Source of the DNA: Acridotheres tristis
Taxonomy: Eukaryota > Chordata > Aves > Passeriformes > Sturnidae
Direction of reading: 5' to 3'
DNA: 64,000 nucleotides
Assembly (NCBI GenBank): GCA_037013685.1
Contig: CM072884.1
Span: 8,184,001-8,248,000, forward strand
The notes beneath the pieces were generated by a model. The model was not told the DNA's origin. It ran no database searches and saw nothing but the letters and a program-made list of their open reading frames with translations. The stretch's first letter is position 1. Every line of letters begins with the position of its first letter. The position numbers and the translations under genes are program-made. This document shows, in pieces, positions 36,715-49,984 of this stretch.

Positions 36715-38424
36715 GATGTCTGTGCTCTAGTGTTCTTCTGACAATGTTTGTGTTTTAGAAGACACTTCTTTTCTAATCTGCTGGTTAGGACATCTTTCCA
36801 AACATTATGCTTTAGCCCTGCTCGTTTTTAAAAGAATTGAATTGAGAACATGTCCAGTCCATCATTAATACTCCACCATTAGCACTTCAAACATTTATCA
36901 CTCGCTGAGGTAAGATCTCCTGTATTGACACTCTTCAAAGAGAAGAAGCTGAAGCATTTCTTGGGACTTTTCTGTACTTGATATTGGATCTTTATACGAA
37001 AAGAGAAGCCACATCACACTTCAACTCATCAGCACTTCATCAACAACATCAGCTTCCTCCTTAGAGAATCAGACCCTTAAACACCAAGCCACTGGGTGAA
37101 GTCAACCTTTATTTGTTTGCTTTTACAACTGCCAAGGGGGGAAAAATAATTCAAATGTAATTTCAATTTAAATTGTATTATATTGTCAAGTACTGTTAAA
37201 ACTCATAAAAAATAGATTTTAATGTAGTTACAATTTCTCAGATTTTATCAATTTTTATGACCTCAAAAAGCAATTCTAAGAAGATATGCCTGCTTTTGTT
37301 CAGCTAGTCTAGCTAGCTTTGTTCCTGTGCTCATTTTCTGATAGAGGTACCTCTTATCTAGAAAACAGTCTCTGGTTTGTTTTTGTTCTTTGTCTTCAAC
37401 ATTCCAGGGCAATATCACAGTCTGATCTTTGAGTTTTTCGATTGCACTTTATTCTGTATTGAGTTGACTGTGATTAAATGTTTGTTTACAGGTTCACTTT
37501 ATATTATGTACCTGTTCTTACAGTTAATCAACATATAATTAATCGAGTTTATTTTTAAACTACCTTGTTCTGTTTGTTTATTCTTCTTATGGAAGCCATG
37601 TCTAAAAATGTGTCAGGAGCTGGTGATTTAGTGGTGAAGAGATCATCAAATTTCACATGCAGATAGGCCTATTCCCAAGGGCAGTATTTGTTCCCTAAGC
37701 TGTATCTTCAATGTAAAACATAATTACTAATAAGATTTACTCCCTAATTTTCAGCACAGCTCTCTACGATATACAGAGCCAATGATAGGGTTCTTATCAC
37801 TATCCCAAAAGACTTTGCCTTTTGTTTAGTAGATTTCTTTTATCCTAAAAAGCTGGAGCAAATGCTAAATGCTGGCAGAGTGGCTATGCTTAAATTTCAT
37901 TCAGCCGTCATGGATTTTTTTTTTTTTCAGTAGTTAAATGTGTTTCTAAGAGGCATAAACTATAAAGAAAAAGAAATTGTACAACTCACCTCTTTCTGCA
38001 TTTAGAGATCAAGGATCACTTAGCTTCCTGGAAAATTTTCCAGATCATGCTGCACGTAACAGAAACATAATAATTTGTGTTTCACTAAAACCTTTTAGAG
38101 TACACTTTGTTTGAACAAGGATAGCATTTTAATTAATAGTCAAATATGTAACTATTGCCAGGCAAATATGTTGTGTTTTGGTACAGTTGCACAGGGCCCA
38201 TAGGCCCCAGTTTAAAAAGTGCCCAAGGCAGATGCTTATCTTTAGACTGATGAGGTCTGTTAACTTTGATAAAACTAAACTTAAGCTCTAAGTGGTTTGC
38301 TGGACTGGGGCCATAGACTGTAATTGAGTTGGATTTTTGTCTTTAATCTTTCACCCATTTGTTAAAATTTTTGATGAATTTTGTTCTTTTACGCAGAATT
38401 ATCTTTGTTTAATGCTACTGGTTT

Positions 38425-38510
38425 CCTAATGTAATTATCATCCAGACTTCATTAATCATGTTTAAAGTACTTTCAGATATTCATGCATAATTTCTGCATG
38501 TTAATTTAAC
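38425..38510. promoter_or_regulatory. Homeodomain/POU-like motif cluster (candidate)
   Basis: Within about 85 bp there are TAATTA (38432-38437), ATTAATCAT (38451-38459), TATTCATGCATAATTT (38478-38493), GCATGTTAATTTAA (38496-38509). These match the general preferences of homeodomain and POU proteins. AT-rich DNA yields such matches by chance, so this is only a candidate enhancer element. Confidence 0.3.
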
Positions 38511-39218
38511 TTGGTTATTGGAATTTATTTCATGTCCTTAAGTACCACAGGATACACATCTGGATGTCTGTCCTGGTTAATAGTCTGATCTGGTTCTCAA
38601 ATGTTAAGCACACTTTTATTTGTATGAGGCTTAACTATAATGACCAGGTAGTCACTTTTGGCAGTGTTTTGCCTTGTAACTGCAGTGCACACACTTCCTT
38701 CATAAGACAGGTCTGTGGAAACCTGAAGTTCAGAAAGTTTCCCAATTACACATAGAGGCTGCTCCCTTTTTACTGGGAACATTAGTTTGTACCAGAATCT
38801 ATTTCAGCAGTGATATCACTGAGAAACCGGGGAAAAGCAGATCAAATAGAAGCTTGCATTTGAAAATAGAATACATTAAAGGATAGAGAATATATTATTT
38901 ATGCAAAGGCTGTTTTAGCAAGTTAAAAGATTTGTTATTGAACTCTGCCTTCATGTTTTCTTTGTTTGTTCTATAATTATTCTGTTGCTTCTTTCAGTTG
39001 GAATGTCAAAATTTTCAGGCAAGGATCATATCAGATATATGTACACTTATATGATGTCTATCACAATGACTCTAGTTGAAAACTGCAATAGCTGTCCTTA
39101 AACAAATAATTATAATCACATAAGAAAATTAATACAATTTACAGTCTTAGGAGACAAGAGCACCCTGACAATTACTGCTGCTTCAAATAGATTATAATAG
39201 GCACTGATCCTCTCCCAA

Positions 39219-39285
39219 TAAGCTAATAAATTATTAACAGTTTTAATTATTAATTATTACAAATTATTAATAACATTAAATTTGT
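39219..39285. repeat. TTAATTA-rich AT tract
   Basis: The segment is almost pure A/T with repeated TTAATTATTAATTATTA and AATTATTAATAA units. It holds several TAATTA homeodomain cores on both strands. It may be simple-sequence DNA rather than a regulatory element. Confidence 0.5.
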
Positions 39286-40755
39286 GGTACTCGTAAAATC
39301 ACTAACAACTGAAAATTTATTAACAAGCTTGTGATAATATGCTTTGAAATATACTTTATTTATGTCATACTTTTTGGGTTGAAGATTCCCAGCATTTTAG
39401 AATATTTAAACAATTCAGTTGTCAGTTTTTACTTCTTTTGGTTTTGATCATATGATGTAATTCAGTTGTTTTCTGTGTAATGTATTCCCTTAAAATTTTC
39501 ATTGGCCCTTTTAATTCCTCTGCCAGTGTACTTGGCTTTGGTCCATATCCTTGCTGGTTCACACAACTACAGATTAATGTGATAACTGTACTTAATGATG
39601 AGTGATTAAAACATCTTTTTAGGAAACGCAAATATGCTTCTAAATTGTCCTTTCAATGCCCTTTAAACATTCATTTGTTAGATTCTGCATATTTCATGGG
39701 CTTCAGTGAGAGAGAGAAAAATGAAAAAAGTGGGCAAATTTCCCCCTTACATATTTCTTCACACCCAGAAATATGTGAGGAGGCGAACTTGTTGGCCCAG
39801 TGCTCCATGGGCAAAGAAACCTAAGGGTATTGTGAAATTGAATAATATGGATTGTTCATAGGCTTCTTGTGGCTATGAATACTCCCTGTTTCATTACTTA
39901 TCTTCAAAAAAACCGTCTTATTTGAATTACTTCTTTTCCTAAGATAATTGAATGGGAAAACTGTGTAGCATTATGGTAGGCAAGTACTTCTACTCAGATG
40001 AGAGTATATTCACTTAATAATATTTATGATAATATGTTTTCAAACATTTTAATTATATAGGGTAGGATTTGACCCATGTTATGTCTGTACATTTAGATAT
40101 AAAATGCCAAAGTAGAAGAGACTTTATTGTTGCTTATAGTTCTCTTGAGTTATGACTCTGTCTGGGTGAATGGTTCATCCCATCAAATCTGAACCTAACT
40201 AATAAAAACAAGATCGTTTTTGTTCAGCAAATGCTTGTGCCTTGGTATGTATTAGATTCAGGCTTAACTCTGCTGAACTGTTCACCTCCTCTTCATCATT
40301 AATCAATTTAGTGACAGCATAAATGGATGAGCAACTTTTTTATGACACTTGTATCATGCCTTTAATAGCAGAGATGAAATGTTTCAGTGGGATGCTTTCT
40401 GGAAAATGTGCTGTTCTGTATCTTCTATCTCGTTGTATTTTATGCATTTAAGGATATATGGTCTAACCCAAATAATAGGATATTTAACTGTCTGTCCCCA
40501 TAAGTCAACATTAAAGATACTCCATGTCCACTTTGCTTATGGAAGAAAGCTGTTGTTGGATGCATAGTCAGAAATTACCAGCAAATTGTATATAGTGTAT
40601 AAAACCTTGGGACTTCTTTTTGTGCCAGTTCCTACTGGTTTAGGGTGAGTATGTAAATGGTTGATCTGATTGACAGTTAAAGATCAACATTGCTTTATTA
40701 ATTGCTGGGTGTACAGTTATTATTATAGGAACTTAGGTTCGGTCCAGTTGGTTAA

Positions 40756-40781
40756 ATATATATATATATATATATATATAA
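40756..40781. repeat. (AT)13 microsatellite
   Basis: This is a 26-nt uninterrupted alternation of A and T. It is a likely length-polymorphic site. Confidence 0.9.
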
Positions 40782-42682
40782 CCTTGCAGAGCTAAAATAT
40801 AACATTTATTTAAAAAAAAAAAGCTAAATCTTTTTGCTTGTTTAATGCTAGAAGTGGGTTTTTTTGTGTGTACAGATGTGTGCAGCTGGTTGTGGGAGCT
40901 GCAGCTGGTGTGAGAGGGATAGAGAACATGGTGCCAAGCAGAGTTTTGGGAAAAAGCTCTTTTTCAAAGAGCTATAAAGGTGTTGTCCCCAAAAGAAAAC
41001 AGGCAGGAGCATTAGCTACCACCATGGCTTTGTTAAGTTTGTATTGAAATTAATATGGCTTCTCTACCTGTAAGATAAAACCAAGGGAACGGAAATAGGG
41101 AAAAACATGGAGCTTCAGGAGGAAAGGAGTAATTGATCATTATTTTAAATAAAGATTATGTGACTTGGATGATTTCTTGGATGTTAAAATAGGATGTCAG
41201 TTTCCAGCAGAGCACACACTGCATTCATGATAGTGGTAGTGGGGAAACACTGCAGCCTGGAAGTGTCTCCAAATAAAACATTAATTATATCTGAAAAAAA
41301 AAAAAATAGCATTATCTCTTTTGTATTTTAAATAGAGGGAACACCCTTTTCACTTAGATCCTTTTCTTCCAGCTAGACCAAGTCAAGTAGACTCAAGTGA
41401 ACCTCGTGTGTCTATTGCAGAACTAAATTATACAGCATATACTGAGATGAGTACAACAGTTAAAATTAAAAACTACTGAAAGCTCTGAGGTCCTTGTAAA
41501 ATAGCTCATTCCAATAGTGTTCTGTTCATTAGATAGAAAACACCTAACAATGCAACAGAAACACTTTGTTTGCATTTGTTCAGGCTCATCTATACAATTA
41601 ATTTTTGACATAGCTACCCATGAGTGACAATCCCAACTGCACACTCATAAAATCTGTGTGCCAGACCATGTCATCAGCCACTCTTTCTAAAATGCTCATA
41701 TAAACCAGCAGCTCTGCTAAAGGACAGAAATGCGACAAATTTGAAGGGTGATTAAAACTACTGGTAGTACACAATATTCATGGGTTTATGGATACAGGCT
41801 GAGTTCACTGCTTAGCTTTGAAGACAGCAATTAATTTTATTGTGGTCTCTCCCAGTTTGCTCATCCCAAAAGTATCTGAGTGATTTAAAAATACCGTACC
41901 AGACGAATTCAACAAGGTAAAAGAGTGGTGTTATCCTGATTTGTAAATGAGGAACTGAGATGCTGAGAGGATTGGATCACAAGTGCCTACTTTGTGCCTT
42001 CCACTTGGAGCTAGTTTTTGTACCTGCTGAAGAATTAAGACTCTGGTCTCCTTGTGTTCAGTTGCAGCTGTGAGTGCAGGTGTTACATAGGTGTGTAACA
42101 TTCAGTGTGAGCAATGGAGAAGAGTGTGTGCATCTTTGTGTGCAGATATGCAATGCTTTACCATTTACCACCCATTTTTCCACATGGCTTACCCATTGCT
42201 AAAAGATGTTGTCAGAGCAGCAAAGATGCTGCAGGGTCCTGAAGGTTTTCAATGATCTCACTGAAGGTACTGATATAATCCATAAAATCTGAAATATTAA
42301 GAAATTATTCAAGATTTATAGAAGTACAATATGCATGGATGTAGAGAGTTAAAAAATATTATAAAACTAATAGAGTGTCTACAGCAAAGGGGAAAAAAAT
42401 CATTTTTATCCTCTGAAGGAAATAGCATCTGGTGCTAGCAAAAAGCTAAAAACCAGAATACCTGAGTTCAGTTCGGAGAGAGCATGTTGTCTTTTTTCTA
42501 TGACATGCATTGTTTTCATGGCTTGCCTTTGAAGTGATCACTCCTATGGTGGTATTATTATTATTAGCATTTACTTTAATAGGATTTTGGTTAGAAAAAG
42601 GTGTGATATATCACTTCCTCCTCCATTTTTAAGTTCATACTCACAAAAGAAGAGAGGTAAAATGAAACACATTAAGCATGAT

Positions 42683-42696
42683 GTTGCCAAGGCAAC
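42683..42696. promoter_or_regulatory. Perfect RFX X-box palindrome
   Basis: GTTGCCAAGGCAAC is an exact inverted repeat. It matches the RFX-family X-box consensus (GTNRCC, 0-3 spacer, RGYAAC) at every position. RFX proteins bind such sites as dimers, notably in ciliary and neural genes. Location deep in a ROBO1 intron would suit a distal enhancer, but this is inferred from the motif alone. Confidence 0.6.
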
Positions 42697-43103
42697 AAGT
42701 ACTTGAGCCTCCAAGGTGAAGTGTGACTGAAATGCCTATGATGCCATTGCATAGGGACAATGTGGTCTCCTACACTTGGAACTAAAATCAACTCATTTAA
42801 AATTAAATTGAATTAAAAGCTCCACTCTTAGTACCTGTGAGTATTAAGGCAGTTTAGTTCCCAGCCAGCAGACCATGGAAAGAGGAATTTGATTTCAGCT
42901 ATACTAGCAAATATTATACTCATCTGTGGAAAAATGTTTAATCTAAGTTTTAAGGTATTCTGAGAAAGATAACACCCCTTGTGTTTTGTGTTGGCTTGGG
43001 AAAACTATTTATGGACAAATATTGATAACAACTAGGAAAAGGAAATTTTCTCTGAACTGAGAATTCAGGAAATGTATGTAAACCTTCTGTTCAGTAATAA
43101 TTA
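42697..43103 (+). other. ROBO1 intron, nothing recognised
   Basis: About 400 bp of ordinary AT-rich sequence downstream of the X-box, with no repeat or open frame of note. Some of it may be conserved with the X-box. Confidence 0.5.
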
Positions 43104-43175
43104 GAAACATAGAAGCATTTAGGATGTAAAAGATCTTTAAGGTCATTGAGTCCAACCATAGGCTATGAAAATATC
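43104..43175 (-). mobile_element. Short CR1 3'-end remnant (sense -)
   Basis: The plus strand reads AACATAGAAGCATTTAGGATGTAAAAGATCTTTAAGGTCATTGAGTCCAACC. This corresponds to the antisense CR1 tail CATAGAATCATTTAGGTTGGAAAAGACCTTTAAGATCATCGAGTCCAACC. Only the extreme 3' end of the element is present. Confidence 0.75.
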
Positions 43176-44284
43176 AGGGTTCCGAGGTGAATGTTATATT
43201 TTCTGATTTCCCTCTTCAAGGCTGTTTTCTGCAGTCAATGCTGCTTCATAACTGATTTATAGAATCATTATTACTGTCACTGTGGGCTATGTGAGGGTTC
43301 CCTCTCTATTCTGAATCATGGTTGCATCACAGTTGATTTTTGGGGCTTTGTTTCTTTTCTCCCCTCTTGACTTGGAAACTGTAATAACATTTATTATTAA
43401 GATAAATAGTTAAAGCTGAAAATAGCACTAACATTCAACATTGCCTACCCAAAGCTTTAAAAAACCATGATATAGACCGAGAAAAAATTACATTCATTTT
43501 CCTTTCCAACTATTTAAATTCTTTCTATTTGAGCTTCAGGTTTTTCTTCAGTCTCCTCAGACAAATTAATAAATAAATTAAGAATTTGACAGAATCATAT
43601 GACTCCAGAACCTGATAATTTAAAGCTCTAACGAAATGCTGGGCAGCTTCAGCTAAATTCTTAACTTCATAGCAAAGGGCCAGGTTTTGTCTTGCTGGAC
43701 TTTGTTCCATCACAACAGATCCAGGTGTTAGCATTTCACAAACACTGAGTAGTGGAATCAGCCTCAGAGCAAAGATTACAGAGTGAATGGAACCCTGTCC
43801 AAATCTCAGGAAAAAGCCAATGAGCATATGCAAAATAGCTGACTCTCTCATTTTTTAATCGAATTTTATGGAATTAAAGGCATGGAGAGCTCTACATGTA
43901 AAGTGGGTTTTTAAACTCTCTTCACAGAGATCAAACCTTAACAAGTATTTTAGTCAAGTTGCAATGTGAAAAAGCACTTACTTTTTGAAGAATTTATTCT
44001 CAAAATTGACTGAGTAAAGTCTGTCTTATGATAGTAATTGTTGTTTTACATTATCCTAAATATTAGGATAATATTTAAAGAGGAAAGCAAATCTTGTCTG
44101 CCACAGTGTATTTTACTTGCCGAGCTGTGTTTGCTATCCAGCATGAGAGAGTAGCTATAAGACTGTAACTTTAATTTTGTGTGTAGCTTATTTTGTTTAT
44201 TCCCCACCAAATAAATAAAACCAAAACATGCACAGGTGGCTGTAAAGCTTCTTTCCACTCTGGAGTAATTGACAATTTATGTGA
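43176..44284 (+). other. ROBO1 intron, no gene supported
   Basis: AT-rich sequence. A 108-codon minus-strand frame spans 43525-43851. It has no recognisable motif and no convincing splice sites, so it is not called as a gene. Confidence 0.5.
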
Positions 44285-44310
44285 TTTTTTTTTTTTTTTT
44301 TTTTTTTTTT
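44285..44310 (+). repeat. T26 homopolymer
   Basis: A 26-nt uninterrupted run of T. It sits about 125 bp upstream of the structured segment at 44435-44488. Confidence 0.95.
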
Positions 44311-44434
44311 CTTCAAGACAGGCAATTCCTTGGCGTATTGCAGGAGCATGCAGTACAGATGTAGGGGAAAGCTAGGTGTCACTCAGTAAGGGATCCTGTT
44401 GAAATGATTGACACATAAAGCAATTTTTTTTGCC

Positions 44435-44488
44435 ATTCCAATGTGTGCTTTCTCGTGGAGGGATATCTCCGAGACGAGCCATTGGAAT
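44435..44488. other. Nested imperfect hairpin in probable conserved non-coding DNA
   Basis: Outer arms ATTCCAAT (44435-44442) and ATTGGAAT (44481-44488) are exact reverse complements. Inside them, CTCGT (44452-44456) pairs with ACGAG (44474-44478) and GGAG (44457-44460) with CTCC (44467-44470). A GGATAT loop and a GAG bulge separate these. The CTCGTGGAG...CTCCGAGACGAG part holds three CpG dinucleotides, which is unusual in this CpG-poor intron. The sequence from about 44315 to 44660 is mixed in composition and not repeat-like. That suggests a conserved element, but conservation cannot be seen from one sequence. The outer arm also contains CATTCCA, a TEAD-like core. Confidence 0.45.
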
Positions 44489-47400
44489 AAACCCCTTCTG
44501 TTGTCATTTGGTGGGATTTTTATTTTAATGAAAGCAATCGGTGTTGTGTGCAAATACCAGCCTTTGCTGTTTGATATGCACAGAAATCCAATCAGATGCT
44601 TAATTAGATCTTAACATGAGTTCCAAACAGCTGGCTAATTCCCTTGTTTCTGATTAAAGAGATTACAAAAATAAAATTTAACATTGCATTTACATACAGC
44701 TCTAAAAGGAAACACTTACCCATAAGTTTTAGTCATTTAGGAAATTCATGTCTGCTCAATGTTAGGGATCAAAGATTTTAGCATGATGAATTGCAGAGTT
44801 GCAAGAGATTAAAAACTAAAAAAAAAGAAGAAGAACTGGAAAATGGAATTTGTCAAATGTTCTGCTTGTTGATTATGGCAGGATTTAACTTGAAGGTGTG
44901 ACTCCATAGATGTATGCAGGAAGTATTTTGTTTCATTCTTCTTTGTGAAAACACTGAAATTAAGTTTGTTCACTAAACCATCACTTCCCATGAGCTCAGA
45001 AGATTGTTTTTCAAACAGGCCGTTCTGGGCACTACACTAATTTGTTTAAAGTTGATTTATTAACTGTCGGAAAATAAGGTAGAATTTAATTTGTTTTCTC
45101 TCTAGTTTAATCTTTGAGTGGCTTCTTTTGTACTAATTTTAAATTCAATTTTTAATCAGAAGTATAGTTATTCTAATGTCAGAGAGTGTTTGACATTTAG
45201 CTATGTCTTCAGCAGTGATAATATAGAACTTCTCTGCTACAGTAAGAGATAAACTCCTTTTAGCTGTAATTCTTCTATCAGTGTATGCACCAGTGGTGAA
45301 GCCAATCTAAATAACTGCTATAACAGAGTAGAAAATAGATTCTTAATGTTGTCATTTAGGACTAATTGAGATTCATTTAAATACATTAACAGAGCTATTG
45401 TTTTACACAGAGAATTCATATAGAAACCTTTCTGTGATGTTTAAGTAAAAAGTGTGTTGATTATGTAGAAATGGAAATCATGGGAGCAATGGCAAGTGGT
45501 AAACAGCTAAATGAACTGTGTGCATGACTTGCTGACACATGGGTGTGAAGAAATACCTCCCTTCTCTGTCAATAAAAACTGAGAATTTGGAGAGCTTCTG
45601 GGACTATTTACACTTACAAAAAATTAGACAAATTCAAATCTGCTAAAAAATGTGGAGTATAAAAGGAACAAGAGTCTATTAAAATGTGAATTTTTCTTAT
45701 TCAGAGGAGTGGTGAGTGACAAATATTGCACCCACATTTTACAGAGGTCTGTGTTTGAACCAAAGGGCTGCAGCCCTCCAAACCATGTATGTCAGCCTCT
45801 GCTATTAGTGCAAGGGAAAACCTGGGAAAAAACTACATGACAATCCCCAGCAGAACAGGCTGTGTGAAAAAGAACAAGTCTCCTTTCTTGATCTGTTGAA
45901 TTTTTACATTATTAATAAATGAGCATTTTAAGAAGATCATAAGTGACATTTTGTTTAGACTCTGCTGAGACTTTGAAGAGATCTCTTGCAACACTTAACA
46001 AAAATGTTGAATAGTCGTGGAATGCAAGCTGTAAGTGTTGTGTTTGGTCATAACAAAAATTGACATAGATACAGAAGATAAAAATTGAGAATGAATGACC
46101 AGATTTTGCTGTCGAGCCCCTGCACCCCCAATAAATAAACACATTAACTAAACAGATGTATTTTAGAGCTTCTGAATTATCCCATGCAAAAAGTAATGTA
46201 CCAGATCAGGCTAAAAGGCCAACTTGGGATTTTTATGACCAGCACCTTAGAGAAGAACTGTTGTAAGATGATACTTTCCCTCATATGAAGATTAGGGAAT
46301 CTTAGGTGAATGATTGTACTGAATAATGGTGCTTAATAGTCCTTAAAGGCTTTTACCTACATTATGTGATCAGACCACAGTGGACTCAATTAATGTCAAG
46401 AGTCTATTTCTCTCTGAGCAGCTTTTTTTTTTAATATTCTCACGTGAAGGGTTTGATATTCAATATCATATTTACTTATTATATATTACCTGGTGTGGCT
46501 TAGGACTTTGATTTAGTACAGTGCTGCAGCAGTATTATTAATCAAATATAAGCAGACTTCACAATTGAAGTTCACAGCTAAGGTAAATCCCAATAAAATG
46601 GCTGGGTGTTCCCAGCAGCTCTGCAGGGAAGGAGAACACGGGCTCAAACCAGCACAAGCCCTTTGCTCTCCTGTAGGTTCTGCTAGTTGTTCACTTCTGT
46701 AATCTCTGTTGGGCTCCTTTGTCAACCTGCACCTCACCTGATGTAGCCTAAACGCTGCCCTCCAGACCCTTCTGTGCTGAGGGCAGCTCAGCTTTCCTTG
46801 CATCAGGAGTGGGCAATCCCTTCCCACATCCCATCATGAGTGTCACAAACATACAGCCTGTGTCTCCTCAGAATTGTCTTCCACAGCAGGGAATTGCAGT
46901 CACGTTTTTTGTTTTAGATGTTCCCAACATTTTGTGGCAAGGAGGGCTCTAATTTAAGCAATGAAATGAACTTATGAAAAAGAGTTTAATTATGTTGATT
47001 GTTAGGAAATAAAGTTTGAAAGGTATAAAAATGAAAATATGCAGGAAACTATTCCAAAATAACTCAACAGCATCAAATAAATGGTCAATCTCAAAATCAA
47101 AACCACATGAAAAATCCCAGGCTACCTTATCCCTCCACATGCAAACTCTTCTGCCTGTCTCCCATCAATTTTGTTGCTCTTTCCTGTATTATTTTCTTTT
47201 GTGCTATACATTATTTTTGATTTGTATGTAATACCCAAAATGTGGACTCACTGTGGTTTTCTACTGTGGCCTAATAATGCTAAGCACTGCATCCAGATGG
47301 AGCCCAAGCCACCTGCTGTATTTTGTATTTTGCAGTGAGAACCAAGAGAGGAAAAACCAAGAGGGATCTCCAGCACAAAGTTCTGTGCAAAATCCCTCCC

Positions 47401-49984
47401 TGGCTGATCCATGCAGGGCTGTAAAAGCACCAAACTGTCATTGTGCACATCTTGTGATACCTTGTTCTGCTTTCTGATTCTTATGTGCATCACTTCATAG
47501 CCCAGCCAAGACCATAGAATTTAATTTCCATTTCACTGTAACAGAGTCTTTGCCCTTGCAGCTCAGATTGCTTTTAGTACCCTAAAAAGAAATAATGGAG
47601 GGCAGAAAGTGAAGGCTCTGTGGCCTTTATTTGTAAACAAGCAAACTAACAATGTGGTACAGAAGCTGACATAATCTTCCTGCAAAAAAAACTTGCTCCA
47701 GGTAATCATAAATTTATGTGTTTACCACATTATCATTTATTTTCTTCTTTATAGTCTAAAGAAAATTCATGGGTAGTGAATGTTTCCCTGGACAAAGCTT
47801 GTTAAATACCTTGTCAATGATCAATGGAAGGGGAGTTTAAGCTATTTAAAGATTTATGCAACTGAGTGGAGGTTTAGAATTACCAGTGAGAGACCAGGCT
47901 GAATGTGAGCTCTCAGAGTTTGGGCTCTGAGCCATGAAATGCTTCTTGAACTCTGCTGTTGGCCACCAGGCATGTTCTGATTTCAGGACAGCACAGACTC
48001 TGCAAGAGTAGGAGGAAGATACAAGTAGGAGTAGGATCTTCTAGAGGAAGATCTCTCTAGAGACAGCTGCAGGGTGTGCTGGCCAGGTTGTGTCTGAAAA
48101 TATTGATAAACTCAACCAGTCTGTTGGACTCTGCTAATCGCTTACATGATAGGAAATCATATGATTTCATAAGGTCCTACTTTTTCTTTTTGTCATATTA
48201 GATATGCAGCTGCATGCACACTACAGGAATCTGTTGATTCCTGGCTGAGCCCCAAATTTGCCTTTACTCATTCTGCTTGATTCATTCTCTTGTGACTGCT
48301 AAATTTTTTCTCATTTATTTTACCTCTTTGATTTAGTCTTGCCTCTTTTCTCCACACACATGCTACCTTGACTCCTTTTTTGAAGGAACAGCTTGTGCAA
48401 GATCAGAAAAAGAGCCTTTAGAACATACTTGGTAGTTTCACTCTTAAGCTTTGTTTCATTTTGGAATCTCTTTCAAGATAAAGAGTGAGATGAATTATCT
48501 GTATAAAATAAATGCAGCATTTTAGGCTAACTGTGAAAATTCAGCAGAAGCATATTAGCTTAATGAAAGTACAGTGCTTCAATAAAGTCAGTGATAATAA
48601 TAATAATGATATTGAATTAGTCTATTCCATAACAAAATGCTCAAAGCAGATTGTGAAGCTTGTTATTGGAGTAGAGACCAAGAATTTTTGGGATTTGGGG
48701 TAGTAGTTGACATTCCAATAGACCAAGAGTATTAGTTGCTCAAATTCTGAAAACAAGAGCTCTTCTTATGTGTATTTGACTTCTAGCTGCTACAATGTGT
48801 CTTAAGTAGAAATGAAAAATGATTTTTTTTTAATTCATATTTGTGGTACATTTCTTTGCAGTCTTAATTTTAAATTATATTTTACTGGTGCTGATCTCCA
48901 GCAAGAGTGTTAACTGTGTTAGGACTCCAAGGTCACAATAGAGAATTTGTCTTCATGGTTAGTCTGTTTCTTTCCTAGAATATTATTTCTAGTGTGAATG
49001 TTTAATAACCAAAAAAGCAGCACTCCAGGACCTATATACACTATGGAAGAAAGACTGCCAAATGTCCTTAAGCTGCATTTTTTTGTCTTTCATTGCTGAT
49101 TTAGACAATAGAGCATTTTTGGTTTGTTCTGTAATCTTACTCCATTGGTAGAAATATCTTTTAATATGTTACTGTGTACACAAACTACCCTAGTGAATGT
49201 TAATTGTTACTAGAATGCAGCAGCTAATAATAACTGTGTAATTGTCAATTCTGTGGAAAATTATTTTGGGGGGGTGGAAAAACCCACTAATCACTGAGAG
49301 CCCTTAATGCTTAATTAGCAGAGTCTTCAACTACCTTCCTTATGATGAAGCATTTCTCTGCATATTTTTTTTTTTTAATGCTGGACCTAAATGTGCCATT
49401 TAAAGTCTCAGATAAATATCATCAGAATGTTTTTTGAGGTAGCTTTTTTTTGTGAGGAAATACATCAGACCAGGCCAGGCCATAACTGATGCTGTAGTGT
49501 AATTCTGGCTGCTCTAGCATTTCCGTTGTAAGTCCATTTTTTTGCACAATTCTTAAAATTCGAAAAAAAGACATGTTTTAATAGTTATCCTACTGGAAAC
49601 AGGGCAACATTGTGCATCTATAGGACTTAGTTATTTTCTCATGTTCCATTAAAACTACATAGTTACATATTTTATGTATAAAAATAGATTAAGTTAACCA
49701 GAATAGGACAATTTCTTTGTTGCACTGCTCAATAAGGTAATTGCTTGCATGTCTGCTCTACTAGAATTATCCTCTTTTAGAATACTTTATCTAGGAGACT
49801 AGGTCCATCTTAGGGTTTCAGTGGGCCAGCATTGTAAAGTTTGCATAGTATTAAAAAGTTCATTGTTTTAAAGAAGAAAACATAATTTCCTGAAGTATCT
49901 GACTAATTGAACTCTTGTTTCTTTCTAACTGAGCAAATGCCTTGAAAATCACCCCAAAACCCAGTCCAGATAAAGAAATTAAAC
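44489..49984 (+). other. ROBO1 intron with one GC-richer patch
   Basis: No exon is recognised. A GC-richer patch at about 46600-46830 supports a 104-codon minus frame (46513-46827) without any domain signature. A second small one lies at 47290-47480. A short (AAT)n stretch is at 48594-48606. The rest is ordinary AT-rich intron. Confidence 0.5.

Larger units (their letters stand above)
36715..42682 (+). other. ROBO1 intron, unique AT-rich DNA
   Basis: No exon or recognised mobile element is visible. Items listed separately are homeodomain/POU-like clusters at 38425-38510 and 39219-39285 and a TA microsatellite at 40756-40781. Other content includes T13 near 37915-37927 and A13 at 41294-41306. 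Open frames such as 39422-39631 and 40349-40567 have no domain or splice context. Confidence 0.55.

Noticed and set aside
43525..43851. 108-codon minus frame with hydrophobic stretches
   Set aside because: No family resemblance and no splice context. Hydrophobic residues are expected from AT-rich DNA.
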